A stretch of 64,000 bases of DNA from Anaerovirgula multivorans (GCF_900188145.1 NZ_FZOJ01000021.1:1-64000); one strand, 5' to 3'; counted from the stretch's first letter, positions 53,505 to 63,097 are shown. Made by a program: numbers and translations. Notes: a model not told the origin generated them from the letters alone.

Positions 53505-54722
53505 TTGAAACTGACAACAAAAATATTAATCGGTCTTATAACAGGTATTGTTGCAGGTCTAGCATTAGGGGGATCAGCTGAATTAGCTACTACCTACATA
53601 GCACCTTTTGGGACACTATTTTTTAATCTAATTAGAATGATTATTGTTCCCCTAGTATTTTCTTCTTTAATTGTAGGCGCTGCCAGTACAGGAGATGTTA
53701 AAAAGCTTGGTAGGATAGGTGGAAAAACCATCGGATTTTATTTAATTACGACAGCTGTAGCTGTAACCATCGGACTTATATTAGGAAACCTGTTCCAACC
53801 AGGGGCAGGATTAAGCATCCCAATAGATGCAACCGTTGAGCCAGGGCAAGCACCACCACTAGCACAAACCTTAATCAATATTATTCCTAGTAATCCATTA
53901 AATGCATTAGTAAGCGGAAGTATGCTTCAAATCATCGTATTTGCTCTATTCTTAGGAGTAGGTGTAACTACTGTAGGAGAAAAGGGTCAGCCCTTCTTAA
54001 ATTTCTTTGACAGCTTAGCAGAAATTATGTACAAAATTACTGCTACCATTATGAGCTTGGCACCTTATGGTGTATTTGCCTTAATCACACCAGTTGTTGC
54101 TCAGAATGGGCCAGCAGTATTACTGCCACTTTTAAAGGTAATTATTGCTGTATATTTAGGAGCAATACTACATTCCCTAATTGTTTATTCTTCATTAGTA
54201 AAGATTTTTGGAAAGATGAGTCCATTAAAATTCTTCAAGGGAATTTCACCTGCTGCTACAGTGGCCTTCAGTACCGCCAGTAGTGCAGGAGCCCTGCCAG
54301 TGACTATTAAATCTGCCAAAGAAAACCTAGGTGTACCCAATGGTATTGCCAGCTTTGTATTACCTTTAGGAGCAACCATCAATATGGATGGTACTGCTTT
54401 ATATCAAGGGGTATGTGCACTTTTCGTAGCCCAGGTTTATGGCCTTGATTTATCTATTGCGCAACAGGTAACGATTATTTTGACAGCAACATTAGCCTCT
54501 ATAGGTACAGCAGGTGTACCAGGAGCCGGCTTTATCATGTTAACTATGGTATTAACCTCGGTAGGACTACCTATAGAAGGAGCAGCATTAATTGCTGGTA
54601 TCGACAGAATTTTAGATATGGCTAGAACTGCTGTTAACGTAGTAGGGGATGCTGCAGTAGCGGTTTCTGTATCTGCAACTGAAAATGAACTAGAAGTTAC
54701 AGAGGAAGCGAAATCAATCTAG
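53505..54722 (+). CDS. Dicarboxylate/amino acid:cation symporter (GltP/DctA family)
   Basis: A 405-residue membrane protein with eight helices and two re-entrant loops. STASSAGALPVTIKSA (about residue 268) is the HP1 serine-rich loop, and GATINMDGTALYQG (about 298) the NMDGT substrate/sodium signature. The TTG start at 53505 is 7 nt after AAAGGAGG. Substrate (glutamate, aspartate or C4-dicarboxylate) is not decided by sequence. Confidence 0.92.
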   Translation: MKLTTKILIGLITGIVAGLALGGSAELATTYIAPFGTLFFNLIRMIIVPLVFSSLIVGAASTGDVKKLGRIGGKTIGFYLITTAVAVTIGLILGNLFQPGAGLSIPIDATVEPGQAPPLAQTLINIIPSNPLNALVSGSMLQIIVFALFLGVGVTTVGEKGQPFLNFFDSLAEIMYKITATIMSLAPYGVFALITPVVAQNGPAVLLPLLKVIIAVYLGAILHSLIVYSSLVKIFGKMSPLKFFKGISPAATVAFSTASSAGALPVTIKSAKENLGVPNGIASFVLPLGATINMDGTALYQGVCALFVAQVYGLDLSIAQQVTIILTATLASIGTAGVPGAGFIMLTMVLTSVGLPIEGAALIAGIDRILDMARTAVNVVGDAAVAVSVSATENELEVTEEAKSI

Positions 54723-54750
54723 ACTAAATAAAGGTAATAAGCAAATGATC

Positions 54751-54776
54751 GCCCTAGAATTTTCTAGGGCTTTTTG
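54751..54776 (+). terminator. Terminator of the symporter gene
   Basis: GCCCTAGAA pairs with TTCTAGGGC around a 2-nt loop, then TTTTTG. Confidence 0.88.
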
Positions 54777-54910
54777 TGTCATGAAACAGAAGGACTCCTA
54801 ATAAAAATGTAAAAATAATTAAGTAAATACTACTATAGGGAGTGAAGGCATATGTTGGGTGGTTATATAGGAAAGCTACTAAACATCAATCTTAGATAGG
54901 GTTCAAATAA

Positions 54911-54952
54911 AAAAAGCTTTAGGAGAAGAGGCAATTTCCCCTGAAGCTTTTT
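54911..54952 (-). terminator. Terminator of the HD-GYP gene
   Basis: On the minus strand AAAAAGCTT and AAGCTTTTT form the base of a hairpin with inner mismatches, just past the stop codon at 54958. Confidence 0.75.
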
Positions 54953-54957
54953 ACCTT

Positions 54958-56046
54958 TTAAATGACACTAACCGTCCCCTTAATGACAAGGGTTTTTTCC
55001 TCCAGTAGATTTACTGTTCTGTTAACCTTCCTTTTATCCTTATCTATCACTAACTTAATTTCAGGCCGTAAGAAAAATCGACCATTAATCTTTGATACCA
55101 CTCCGATACTTCCATCGTTTAGCTCAACCAATGTGTTGACAGGATAGGGATTAATATTTAGAATAAAAGCCTTTGTCAACGTTGGGTGAAATAATGTTCC
55201 TCCACTACCCATGATGAACTCCAAAACCTCTGAAACTGGTTCAGCCTTTCTATAGGGACGGTGGGAGGTCAAGGCATCGAAGGTATCAGCAACACCAATA
55301 ATCCTTGAAAATAAGTGAGTGTTTTTATAGGATACAGAGTCCGGATAGCCACTATCATTGTATCGTTTATGATGTTGGAGAGCTGCAACTCGAATGGTAG
55401 GGTTCAAATCTGTTTTTGTTTTTAAAAACTCATAGCCTTTTGCAGCATGGGTTTGTATCTCTAGTACCTCCTCTTGCGTTAAAGGACTTCTCTTTTTTAA
55501 GATTTCTTCCGGAATAAACATCATGCCAATGTCATGAAGGGCAGCAGCTAGAGCCAACTTTTCCAAATCAAGCTTACTTAATCCAAGGGTAGTCCCCAAT
55601 ACTAGAGAATGAATCATAACATTAACAGAATGCTCGTAAACATAGCCTTCTATAGTTTTTAAATCTAGCAGATCAATTATAATATCTTCTTTAGCAAAAA
55701 TATCATCTACAATTGTACCTATTGTTGCCTTTGCCATAGTTAAATCTGCATTAAAGGCGGTAACAGTATTTTTACCACCAGCACTGTCCTCTGCTATAAT
55801 AGATGCCAGCTTACGGATATGACCTATAGCTTTCTGTCTAACCTCTGGTTTAATAATATCTTCAATTTCCTGCTGGCTATATTCATCCTTTATGTAAACC
55901 CTAGTGTAGCCTAACTCCAATAATTTTGCAATGAGGGAAGGTTTTAAATGAACCCCGTTTGATAGTAGAATTTTTCCTTGGTCATTGAAAAGAGGAATGG
56001 CCAATATGTGATCCTCAGTAGCATGGTACAAGTCTATAACTCTCAT
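54958..56046 (-). CDS. HD-GYP domain protein, putative c-di-GMP phosphodiesterase
   Basis: A 362-residue cytoplasmic protein. A short N-terminal domain (about 1-60, LLSNGVHLKPSLIAKLLELG) precedes an HD-GYP domain (about 115-310). HD-GYP motifs are YEHSVNVM, ALHDIGMMFIP, LQHHKRYNDSGYPD and DTFDALTSHRPYRKAEP, all intact. The ATG at 56046 follows AAAGGTGAT. It should cleave c-di-GMP or a related dinucleotide. Confidence 0.9.
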   Translation of the reverse strand: MRVIDLYHATEDHILAIPLFNDQGKILLSNGVHLKPSLIAKLLELGYTRVYIKDEYSQQEIEDIIKPEVRQKAIGHIRKLASIIAEDSAGGKNTVTAFNADLTMAKATIGTIVDDIFAKEDIIIDLLDLKTIEGYVYEHSVNVMIHSLVLGTTLGLSKLDLEKLALAAALHDIGMMFIPEEILKKRSPLTQEEVLEIQTHAAKGYEFLKTKTDLNPTIRVAALQHHKRYNDSGYPDSVSYKNTHLFSRIIGVADTFDALTSHRPYRKAEPVSEVLEFIMGSGGTLFHPTLTKAFILNINPYPVNTLVELNDGSIGVVSKINGRFFLRPEIKLVIDKDKRKVNRTVNLLEEKTLVIKGTVSVI

Positions 56047-56175
56047 TTTAATCACCTTTTCTTAGATTCTCATTATGAATTGGATTTTCTCCATATACTA
56101 ACATATCATATTTTTTGAAAACAATCTATATAGATCAACAGTAGATTGAATGGAAACTAATAATTGCTCAATGTG

Positions 56176-56202
56176 AAAAGCCACCGTTATTGGTGGCTTT
56201 TT
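56176..56202 (-). terminator. Terminator of the RND-TetR operon
   Basis: AAAAGCCACC and GGTGGCTTTT form a hairpin that includes the tetR stop codon. Confidence 0.8.
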
Positions 56203-56771
56203 AATCCCTTTATAAACAAGTCGATATATTGGTTGATTTGTTCTTCAGTAATATGATCATCATGAAGAGAAACATGATACATCACCATATAGTTGATTCC
56301 TCCAAGGAAGATAATTGCAGCTATCTTTTCATCAATAGGACGAAATTCGCCTTTATTGACTGCTTCTGTTAATACCTCCTCAACCAAGGTAACAATCTGT
56401 TTTTTGGCATCCATCATTAGATAAACAATATTATTATCAGATCTCCATGCCTCTTGGGAAAAAATCCGCATGATATCCATATGCTTTTGGGTGAATCGGA
56501 TAATTAGAAGAAAAAATTCTCTGAGCTTTGATTCAGTAGTAATATTTTGAAACAGTACATTTTTTATGCTTGTTATATAGGTATCTAAAGAAAAATGGAC
56601 CATTTCTTCAAATAAGTGATCTTTACTATTGAAGTACTCATAGATGGTGCCCTTACCTACTCCGGCTGTTTCTGCAATATCTCCCACCTTAGCCTTATAA
56701 AAACCACTACGAGCAAAGACTTGAATTGCAGCCTGTATAATTAGATCCCTTTTGCTTGTTATTTCCGCCAT
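56187..56771 (-). CDS. TetR family repressor
   Basis: A 194-residue regulator. The DNA-binding region is AETAGVGKGTIYEYFNSKDH (about residues 28-48). It is the last gene of the efflux operon, with AGGAGG 5-6 nt upstream. The perfect inverted repeat at 61160, overlapping the operon leader, is a likely operator, which would make the system self-regulated and inducible. Confidence 0.9.
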   Translation of the reverse strand: MAEITSKRDLIIQAAIQVFARSGFYKAKVGDIAETAGVGKGTIYEYFNSKDHLFEEMVHFSLDTYITSIKNVLFQNITTESKLREFFLLIIRFTQKHMDIMRIFSQEAWRSDNNIVYLMMDAKKQIVTLVEEVLTEAVNKGEFRPIDEKIAAIIFLGGINYMVMYHVSLHDDHITEEQINQYIDLFIKGLKSHQ

Positions 56772-56785
56772 CCGCTGCCTCCTAA

Positions 56786-59700
56786 TTAAACTTCAATTGA
56801 AGGTTTTTTTCTCTTAAAGACTTTCACTTTGATGTAGTTGGCTACTCTATCAAAAATGATATACATAACTGGGATAAAGACCAGGGTTAACAAGGTAGCC
56901 AACAACAAACCCCCAATAACTACTGTGGCAAGAGGAGCTTGAGCTTCGGCGCCTTCACCTATACCTAAAGCCAGGGGAACTAATCCCAGTACGGTTGTTA
57001 AGGCTGTCATAAGAATAGGTCTTAGTCTTGTAGGGCCGGCCTGCAATATGGCTTCTTTCATTTTCAAACCTTTACCTCGTAAAATATTAATATAATCCAC
57101 CAATACAATGGCGTTGTTTACAACGATGCCTGACAACATGATCAAACCTATGATTGCAGGTACACTAACGGTTCTTTGGGTGATAAACAATCCCAAGGCA
57201 CCCCCTGCAAAGGATAGGGGTACGGAAAGCATAATGGTAAAGGGATGGAGCAAGGACTCAAACTGAGAAGCCAGCACCATATATACCAGAAGTACAGCCA
57301 GGATAATAGCCAAACCTAAACTTTTAAAGGATTCTACAAGATCTTCCATTTCTCCTCCCATTTTATAGGAGTAGCCCTCTGGCATTGGATAATTCTCCAG
57401 CTGGCTTACTATATCATTATTAATGCTTCTTACATCCCTGCCTAATATATCAGCAGTAATTTTGACGGTTCTTACCTGATCCTCTCTTGCGATTTGAGTA
57501 AGACCCTGACGAATACTTATATCCGCCACCTGCTCCAAAGGTACTGTTATTCCCAGAGGAGTAGCTATTTGAATTTGGCTAAAATTCGAAATGTTTTCCT
57601 TTATATAGTTTTGACTTCGAAGAGCTACATCTATTTCAGTACCATCGAATTTATATCTAGTAGCTACTGTTCCTTGAATGTTATTTCGGACGGACTGGGC
57701 AATTTGAGCCGCAGATAATCCATATCTTGAGGCAATATGTCTGTTGATAGTAACCTGTATTTCGGGTTTTGCATCTTCAAAGCTGGATTTTACTTCTCTT
57801 GTGCCTTCCACTCCTTCAACAAAGCCCAGAATATCGGTGGATAGTTCCTCTAAGAGTTCCATATCGTCTCCGTTGATTGCGATGGACACAGGAGCGCCAC
57901 CTGTTCCACCCATACCACTTTCCATAGCTTGAACAGATATGAGGGCTCCGGCAATTTCTGAGGTCTGGTCTCTAATCTCATCGGCAATTTCTGCGCTGCT
58001 TCTTTTCCTCTGATTTAAAGGCTTTAGCTTCAAATATATTGCTGCTGTATTGCTTATACCACCAGTATCTACATACTCATTCCCTGATCCCCCTAGTATG
58101 ACAAAGAGAGATTCGGCTTCAGGAATTTCTGCAGTAATTTCTTCAAGGCGCGTTGCAATTTTATCGGTTTCCTCTAGTTTGCTGCCAGTAGGAAGTTCAA
58201 TATCAATGGTGACATATCCTTCATCCATTCTCGGGAAAAACTCCGCCCCCACTGTGAAGGCAAGCCCTATAGAAACCACAAAAATAACAACAGCTAACAG
58301 TACAATTATCTTTTTATGGTCTAAGGACCAGCCTAATATATTTTTATAGGTTTCTTCTATCCTATTAAAAAAGGCTTGAAATCCATCCAATAATCTCTTG
58401 GAGAAGGTAGTTCTTCTTGTAATCTCGTGGGAGAGTTTTAATATTTTAGAAGATAGCATCGGTACAATCGTAAGGGATACAAATAGGGAGGCCAGTAGGG
58501 AGAAGGTAACTGTCATGGCCAATTCCTTAAATAGCATAGAGGTAATCCCTTCAACAAAAACGATTGGTAAAAATACTGCCACGGTGGTGATCGTAGAGGC
58601 AGTAACCGCCATACTCACTTCTCCCGCCCCTTCCTTTGCTGCTTCAATTCGGGAATAACCCTCTTGGCGGAAGCGATAGATGTTTTCTAGTACAACAATG
58701 GAGTTATCCACCAGCATCCCCATACCCAGAGCCAAACCACCCAAGGTCATTAAATTAATGGTGACCCCTGAGAAATACATAAGGGAGAAGGTGGCAATAA
58801 TAGAGATGGGGATAGCAATACCGATAATAAAAGTGGTTCGAATATTCCTTAAGAAAAGGAATAGAATCAATACTGCCAAAATGCCTCCAATAGCAGCGTT
58901 CTTAGCAACATTTCTAATGGAGTCATTAATATAGTCGGATAAATCCATAATCATATGAAATTCTATCCCATCCAGTTCATTATCAAGTCTATCCAACTCT
59001 CTATTTACCCGATTAGCAACTTGAACTGTATTGGCGGTGGATTGTTTGCTGACAGTTAAGAAAATACTGGGAATCTCATCGGTACGGGAGATTCGATCAG
59101 GATCTTTAGCTTCCAAAATGACTTCTGCTATATCCTTCAAGTAAATAATATCCCCGTTACTTAGTATAACAGGAAGATTTCTCATTTCCTCTACACTGCT
59201 AAACTCTCCTAAGGTTCTTACCAATAACTCCCGATTTCCTCTTTCTACTAAACCTCCGGGAAGATTAAGATTTTCTCCCTTTAGTGTATTGGCTAAATTA
59301 TCAATAGATAGACCGTACATATCTAATTTCACAGGATCTACTGTGATTTTCACTTCATTTTCATAGCCGCCCATTATCATAACAGAAGCAACCCCAGGTA
59401 ATCGTTCAATTCTGCTTTTGATTCTATCCTCAGCTATTCGCTGGGTTTCTGCTAAACCTTTATCTCCAGTAATAGCCATACTCATGATTGGAAAAGCATT
59501 AGGATCAATTTTGCTTACTATAGGTGTGGTTGCATCCGCAGGTAGAAAATCCTGTATCATCTCCGCTTTTTCCCGCATATCCAATGCAGCTAAGTCCATA
59601 TCCGTTCCATCATTAAACTCAACCACGACTACAGAACTGCCTTCACTGGAGGTGGAGCTAATACTTTTCACATTACTAACAGTTGCCAGGACTTCTTCAA

Positions 59701-59899
59701 GAGGTCTTGTAACCAAAGACTCCATTTCATAAGGACCAACTCCTCTATATTGGCTACTGACAATGGCTACTGGAACATTAATCTGAGGCAATAAATCAAT
59801 GGAAAGCTTGGTTAAGGAAACAAAGCCTAATAACAGAATAATGAATATCACCATTACGGTAGTAACAGGACGTTTTACTGATATGTGAGAGAGCTTCAT
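56786..59899 (-). CDS. RND efflux transporter (HAE1/AcrB-SwrC-like)
   Basis: A 1037-residue proton-driven exporter with 12 helices and two large extracytoplasmic loops. It opens MKLSHISVKRPVTTVMVIFI and contains GGLALGMGMLVDNSIVVLEN (TM4 with Asp residues for proton relay). Its second half repeats this with LSGIVVNNAIVLVDYIN. It shares one base with the upstream adaptor stop (TAATG). Gram-positive relatives such as SwrC work without an outer-membrane channel. The substrate is unknown. Confidence 0.93.
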   Translation of the reverse strand: MKLSHISVKRPVTTVMVIFIILLLGFVSLTKLSIDLLPQINVPVAIVSSQYRGVGPYEMESLVTRPLEEVLATVSNVKSISSTSSEGSSVVVVEFNDGTDMDLAALDMREKAEMIQDFLPADATTPIVSKIDPNAFPIMSMAITGDKGLAETQRIAEDRIKSRIERLPGVASVMIMGGYENEVKITVDPVKLDMYGLSIDNLANTLKGENLNLPGGLVERGNRELLVRTLGEFSSVEEMRNLPVILSNGDIIYLKDIAEVILEAKDPDRISRTDEIPSIFLTVSKQSTANTVQVANRVNRELDRLDNELDGIEFHMIMDLSDYINDSIRNVAKNAAIGGILAVLILFLFLRNIRTTFIIGIAIPISIIATFSLMYFSGVTINLMTLGGLALGMGMLVDNSIVVLENIYRFRQEGYSRIEAAKEGAGEVSMAVTASTITTVAVFLPIVFVEGITSMLFKELAMTVTFSLLASLFVSLTIVPMLSSKILKLSHEITRRTTFSKRLLDGFQAFFNRIEETYKNILGWSLDHKKIIVLLAVVIFVVSIGLAFTVGAEFFPRMDEGYVTIDIELPTGSKLEETDKIATRLEEITAEIPEAESLFVILGGSGNEYVDTGGISNTAAIYLKLKPLNQRKRSSAEIADEIRDQTSEIAGALISVQAMESGMGGTGGAPVSIAINGDDMELLEELSTDILGFVEGVEGTREVKSSFEDAKPEIQVTINRHIASRYGLSAAQIAQSVRNNIQGTVATRYKFDGTEIDVALRSQNYIKENISNFSQIQIATPLGITVPLEQVADISIRQGLTQIAREDQVRTVKITADILGRDVRSINNDIVSQLENYPMPEGYSYKMGGEMEDLVESFKSLGLAIILAVLLVYMVLASQFESLLHPFTIMLSVPLSFAGGALGLFITQRTVSVPAIIGLIMLSGIVVNNAIVLVDYINILRGKGLKMKEAILQAGPTRLRPILMTALTTVLGLVPLALGIGEGAEAQAPLATVVIGGLLLATLLTLVFIPVMYIIFDRVANYIKVKVFKRKKPSIEV

Positions 59900-61137
59900 T
59901 AGAATTCACCTCTCACAATCTTGATTTTATAACCATCCTTTAGAAAATCTTGTCCTTTAACAATAACAGCATCCTCTGGTGCTAATCCAGCTGTTATCTC
60001 CACCAGTTCTCCGTTGTCTAAACCAATCTCAACAGCTTTTCTTACTGCTCTTTCTTCTTTGACCAAAAACACATAAAAATCTTTATCCTCTTGAAGAACT
60101 GCTGCACTTGGTAGTGTTACTATATCACTTTTTTCGTTGGTATGTATATATACCTGAGCAAACATGCCTGGTTTGATGACATCTTCAGGGTTTTCAACAG
60201 TTACCTTCACGGTATAAAGCTGTGACACAGGATCTGGAACAGGATTTACAGCCTTAATAGAACCTATTACTATTTCATCAGAAATAGAGGGAATCATAAG
60301 CTGTACATTGCCTGCCGCCATGATTTTGTTAATCGTTGCCTCTGTTACTTTCATAACAACTTCAAGACTGGAAATATCTGTGATGGTTAAAGCAGGTTGA
60401 GCAGAAATCAATCCTTTTTCCTGTATATCGATGGAGGAAACAATACCATCGATAGGTGCAGTAATAATGGTATTGTTCAAATCTTTTGAACTGTTGTTAT
60501 AAGCAAGCTTTGTTTCCTCTAATTGTGCCTCAAGATACTGAAGCTGTGTTTCAGAAGCTTTTTTATTTTCATAGCTTAGCTTGGCCTGTTGATAGGGGAT
60601 ATCAGAAGCCGACAATTTCGCCTGTTCATAGTCCTGCTGAGATGCGCCTCCTGCTTCAAATAGCTTTTCGATTCTTTCAAAGTTTATCTTAGCATTTTCA
60701 TAGCTCTTTTTAGCATTTTCATATGTAAGTCTGGCATCTTCTATTTGTTCATCCAGCAATTTTTTCTGAAATTTATAGTTTGCCAAATTGGTTTCGTAGG
60801 AAAGTTTTCTACTACTCACTTGATCTTCAACAGATTCTGTATCTAGTGTAAATAATACATCCCCCTTCCTAACGAAATCTCCAAGCTGAACAGCCAAGGT
60901 TTTTACTTCTAATAATCCTTGTATTTCCGGGATGACAGTTACGGTATCTATCGCCTGAAGCTGTCCACTTAAGGTAATGCTTTGAGATATATCCCCCAAA
61001 GAAGGCTTCATTACCTCTACAGCAAAAATATTTTCCTGGTCTGCTTGAGTTTCCAAGGATTTACCACTACAGCCCACCAATAAACTATTCAGTAGTAAAA
61101 TTAATCCAAAAAGTACAATAAATCGCTTTGACATCAT
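59899..61137 (-). CDS. RND efflux periplasmic-adaptor (HlyD/AcrA-type) lipoprotein
   Basis: A 412-residue adaptor lipoprotein. The signal ends SLLVGCSG (Cys about residue 23). A beta-hairpin/lipoyl half (about 65-100), a long coiled coil (about 100-205, with ENAKKSYENAKINFERIEKL) and the second lipoyl half IITAPIDGIVSSIDI (about 215) follow. It is the first gene of the operon; start ATG 61137 or 61134 follows GGAGGTG. Confidence 0.92.
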   Translation of the reverse strand: MMSKRFIVLFGLILLLNSLLVGCSGKSLETQADQENIFAVEVMKPSLGDISQSITLSGQLQAIDTVTVIPEIQGLLEVKTLAVQLGDFVRKGDVLFTLDTESVEDQVSSRKLSYETNLANYKFQKKLLDEQIEDARLTYENAKKSYENAKINFERIEKLFEAGGASQQDYEQAKLSASDIPYQQAKLSYENKKASETQLQYLEAQLEETKLAYNNSSKDLNNTIITAPIDGIVSSIDIQEKGLISAQPALTITDISSLEVVMKVTEATINKIMAAGNVQLMIPSISDEIVIGSIKAVNPVPDPVSQLYTVKVTVENPEDVIKPGMFAQVYIHTNEKSDIVTLPSAAVLQEDKDFYVFLVKEERAVRKAVEIGLDNGELVEITAGLAPEDAVIVKGQDFLKDGYKIKIVRGEF

Positions 61138-61159
61138 AACACCTCCAATTCAATTATCC

Positions 61160-61175
61160 GACTGAACGGTCAGTC
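61160..61175 (-). promoter_or_regulatory. TetR operator candidate
   Basis: GACTGA-ACGG-TCAGTC, a perfect 6-bp inverted repeat with a 4-bp centre. It is 6 bp downstream of the -10 hexamer of the efflux operon promoter. GACTGACCG-type words are typical TetR-family half sites. Confidence 0.75.
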
Positions 61176-61181
61176 TCATCA

Positions 61182-61210
61182 ATTATAAGATACTTGGCAA
61201 TAACTGTCAA
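61182..61210 (-). promoter_or_regulatory. Consensus sigma-A promoter of the efflux operon
   Basis: On the minus strand, TTGACA (61210-61205), a 17-nt spacer and TATAAT (61187-61182): both hexamers and the spacing are perfect. Confidence 0.85.
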
Positions 61211-61355
61211 CTGTTGGAAAAGCCTAAAAATGAAAAAATTATTTTTTTAGAAAAAATTTATCCTTCGGTGTATTGCTAAGACTCCCGCTTCAGATAAACA
61301 AATTAAGCGACTAACCCAAATTATAGAGTGTCCTTTGGATTAAGTCTCAATTTAT

Positions 61356-61469
61356 TGTGGATAAGGCACTTTTTATACACAAAATTATTGATCGGCTTGT
61401 CCCTTTTAAAATCACATTATCAACAGGATTATCCACATTATACACATAATAAGGACAAATATATCCACA
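61356..61469. other. Cluster of six DnaA-box-like 9-mers
   Basis: Two perfect DnaA boxes, TGTGGATAA (61356) and TTATCCACA (61429), with four one-mismatch sites: TTATACACA (61373, 61438), TTATCAACA (61417) and ATATCCACA (61461). All lie within 114 bp of an intergenic gap (61138-61611). No dnaA, dnaN or other origin gene is near. It is probably a DnaA-titrating or regulatory cluster. Confidence 0.6.
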
Positions 61470-61503
61470 AGTAATTTATTCAAAATAAAAAATAAATAGT
61501 TCA

Positions 61504-61541
61504 TATGAAGCCATAGGTCCTTGGATATTAAAATTGAAATA
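61504..61541 (-). repeat. Degenerate half copy of the structured intergenic repeat
   Basis: The minus strand reads TTCAATTTTAATATCCA then GGACCTATGGCTTC. This resembles the left end and first core of copy 2 (45468), but the hairpin and second core are missing. Confidence 0.4.
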
Positions 61542-61611
61542 TACAAAGACAGCATCTATAAAGCTATGCATTATTCCACATTCTCATTGAAATAATTGCA
61601 TAGTTTTTTCA

Positions 61612-62715
61612 TTAGATAAACTCTTCTATTTCTATTGCTTTGTTTGCATCAGCGGTTAAATCCATTAATGGATCAACATTCTCTAGCTTAATGATGGGTC
61701 TGTAGATATTCCGTTTAGGTATGAACAAAATCTCTCCTATCTGGCCGTTACTTAATTTTACTTTTTGGCCAACAAAATAATCTCCAATACGATTTAAGAA
61801 TAGATAAAGAATATTGGTATCCAGTTTCCCCATGAACTGGGTTTCCATAATTTTAATTGCTTCAAAAGGAGTCTTTTTATCCCTATAGGGGCGTTTGGCA
61901 GTAAGAGCACTATATATATCGGCAATAGCAATAATTCGGGCAAAAAGGGGGATTTTATCTCCCTTTATTCCCATAGGATACCCGCTGCCATCAATTTTTT
62001 CATGGTGCAGTAAAACAGCTTGCTTTATTTCAAAAGATATAAAAGTATAGTTTTTTATTAAATCATAGCTAAGGATGACGTGTTTTTGTAATTCCAACCA
62101 TTCGTCATTAGTTAGCTGTTCTTTTTTATTTAATAGAGTTTGAGGAATTTGGATTTTACCTATATCAATCAGTAAAGCGGCTAAAGATAAATCATTTAAA
62201 TCCTGTTGCTTCAGATCTAACCATTTACCAATAGAATAGCTGATTAAGGCAACATTGTGGGCGTGAGCATAAGTAATATCATCCAAATCTTTAATTTTTT
62301 GCGTTAATTGAAAGATGTTCATATCTTCTTTAAAAACCTCAAGGGTTTCTTCTATTTTATTGACTAAATCCTTTTCTTGAATACCTTCACCTTTAATAAT
62401 TTTTTCGAACTCATTTTTTAAACCTTCTCTTTTTTTATCAAATTTTTCGACGAATTTCTTTACTTTTAATGAATTAACCGAAGGTTCCACCACAACGATT
62501 TCAGGGACTTTTTCTTCTTTAGGTATCTCAATGACTACATCGAAAACATTATATTGTGCAAGCATACTTTGAAAACGTTCTGGATTCCTTATTACAAATT
62601 CTTTAGGAACTAGAACAACACCCCTATCATTTGTTATTTCTCGACCTACAATCATATTTTCTTTCACATCACTAATGTGAACTTCATCGATTGGCAATGA
62701 TTCATTTGTACTCAC
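61612..62715 (-). CDS. HD-GYP-like protein lacking the HD histidine
   Basis: A 367-residue soluble protein with an N-terminal control region (about 1-100), a basic coiled-coil stretch and an HD-GYP domain (about 145-320). Motifs are AHAHNVALISYSIG, LLIDIGKIQIP, LLHHEKIDGSGYPMG and DIYSALTAKRPYRD. The HD dyad is ID, not HD, so one metal ligand is lost. The GTG start at 62715 is 7 nt after AAAGGTGG; ATGs at 62721 and 62784 are worse placed. It may bind rather than cleave c-di-GMP. Confidence 0.8.
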   Translation of the reverse strand: MSTNESLPIDEVHISDVKENMIVGREITNDRGVVLVPKEFVIRNPERFQSMLAQYNVFDVVIEIPKEEKVPEIVVVEPSVNSLKVKKFVEKFDKKREGLKNEFEKIIKGEGIQEKDLVNKIEETLEVFKEDMNIFQLTQKIKDLDDITYAHAHNVALISYSIGKWLDLKQQDLNDLSLAALLIDIGKIQIPQTLLNKKEQLTNDEWLELQKHVILSYDLIKNYTFISFEIKQAVLLHHEKIDGSGYPMGIKGDKIPLFARIIAIADIYSALTAKRPYRDKKTPFEAIKIMETQFMGKLDTNILYLFLNRIGDYFVGQKVKLSNGQIGEILFIPKRNIYRPIIKLENVDPLMDLTADANKAIEIEEFI

Positions 62716-62959
62716 AGGCATACCACCTTTATTCGTATTGTTAACTGGAAAATCCTTAAGACTTATATTGGCTTCTGAATGCATATAAATATGAAGAAAA
62801 AGACAAGGTTAAATGTTATCTTAATATTAAAACAATTTAACCTATTTTTCAACAAAATTTTCTATTTATTAGTATTATGGGTAGAAAATAAAAGACCTAC
62901 CTTATAAGTAATAAATTAACAAAAATAATTAACTTAACTATAACAATTTTTAAAAGATT

Positions 62960-63097
62960 TTTGTGTATAATGGAGAAAATTACTATATTAATATAGTATA
63001 TTAAGGAAATTGATAGAATTTTATGAGGATATGTATGTATTCAATAGGTATAGGATAGAAAACAGTAGAGTAAATAATAACTCTATTGTTTTTTGTT
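62960..63097 (+). ncRNA. Candidate small RNA between HD-GYP and membrane protein genes
   Basis: An extended -10 (TGTGTATAAT, 62961-62970) is followed by a perfect palindrome ACTATATTAATATAGT and, about 90 nt later, a terminator-like hairpin AGTAGAGT/ACTCTATT with TGTTTTTTG. No convincing reading frame lies between them. The -35 is not clear. The call is speculative; the rest of 62716-63176 shows nothing else. Confidence 0.3.

Noticed and set aside
56786..59899. Several long plus-strand frames within the RND transporter
   Set aside because: Complement shadows of the transporter repeats; no independent start sites or domains.
61356..61469. Chromosomal origin of replication
   Set aside because: DnaA-like boxes are present but there is no dnaA, dnaN, recF, gyrB or rpmH neighbour and no obvious AT-rich unwinding 13-mer array; a binding cluster is the safer description.
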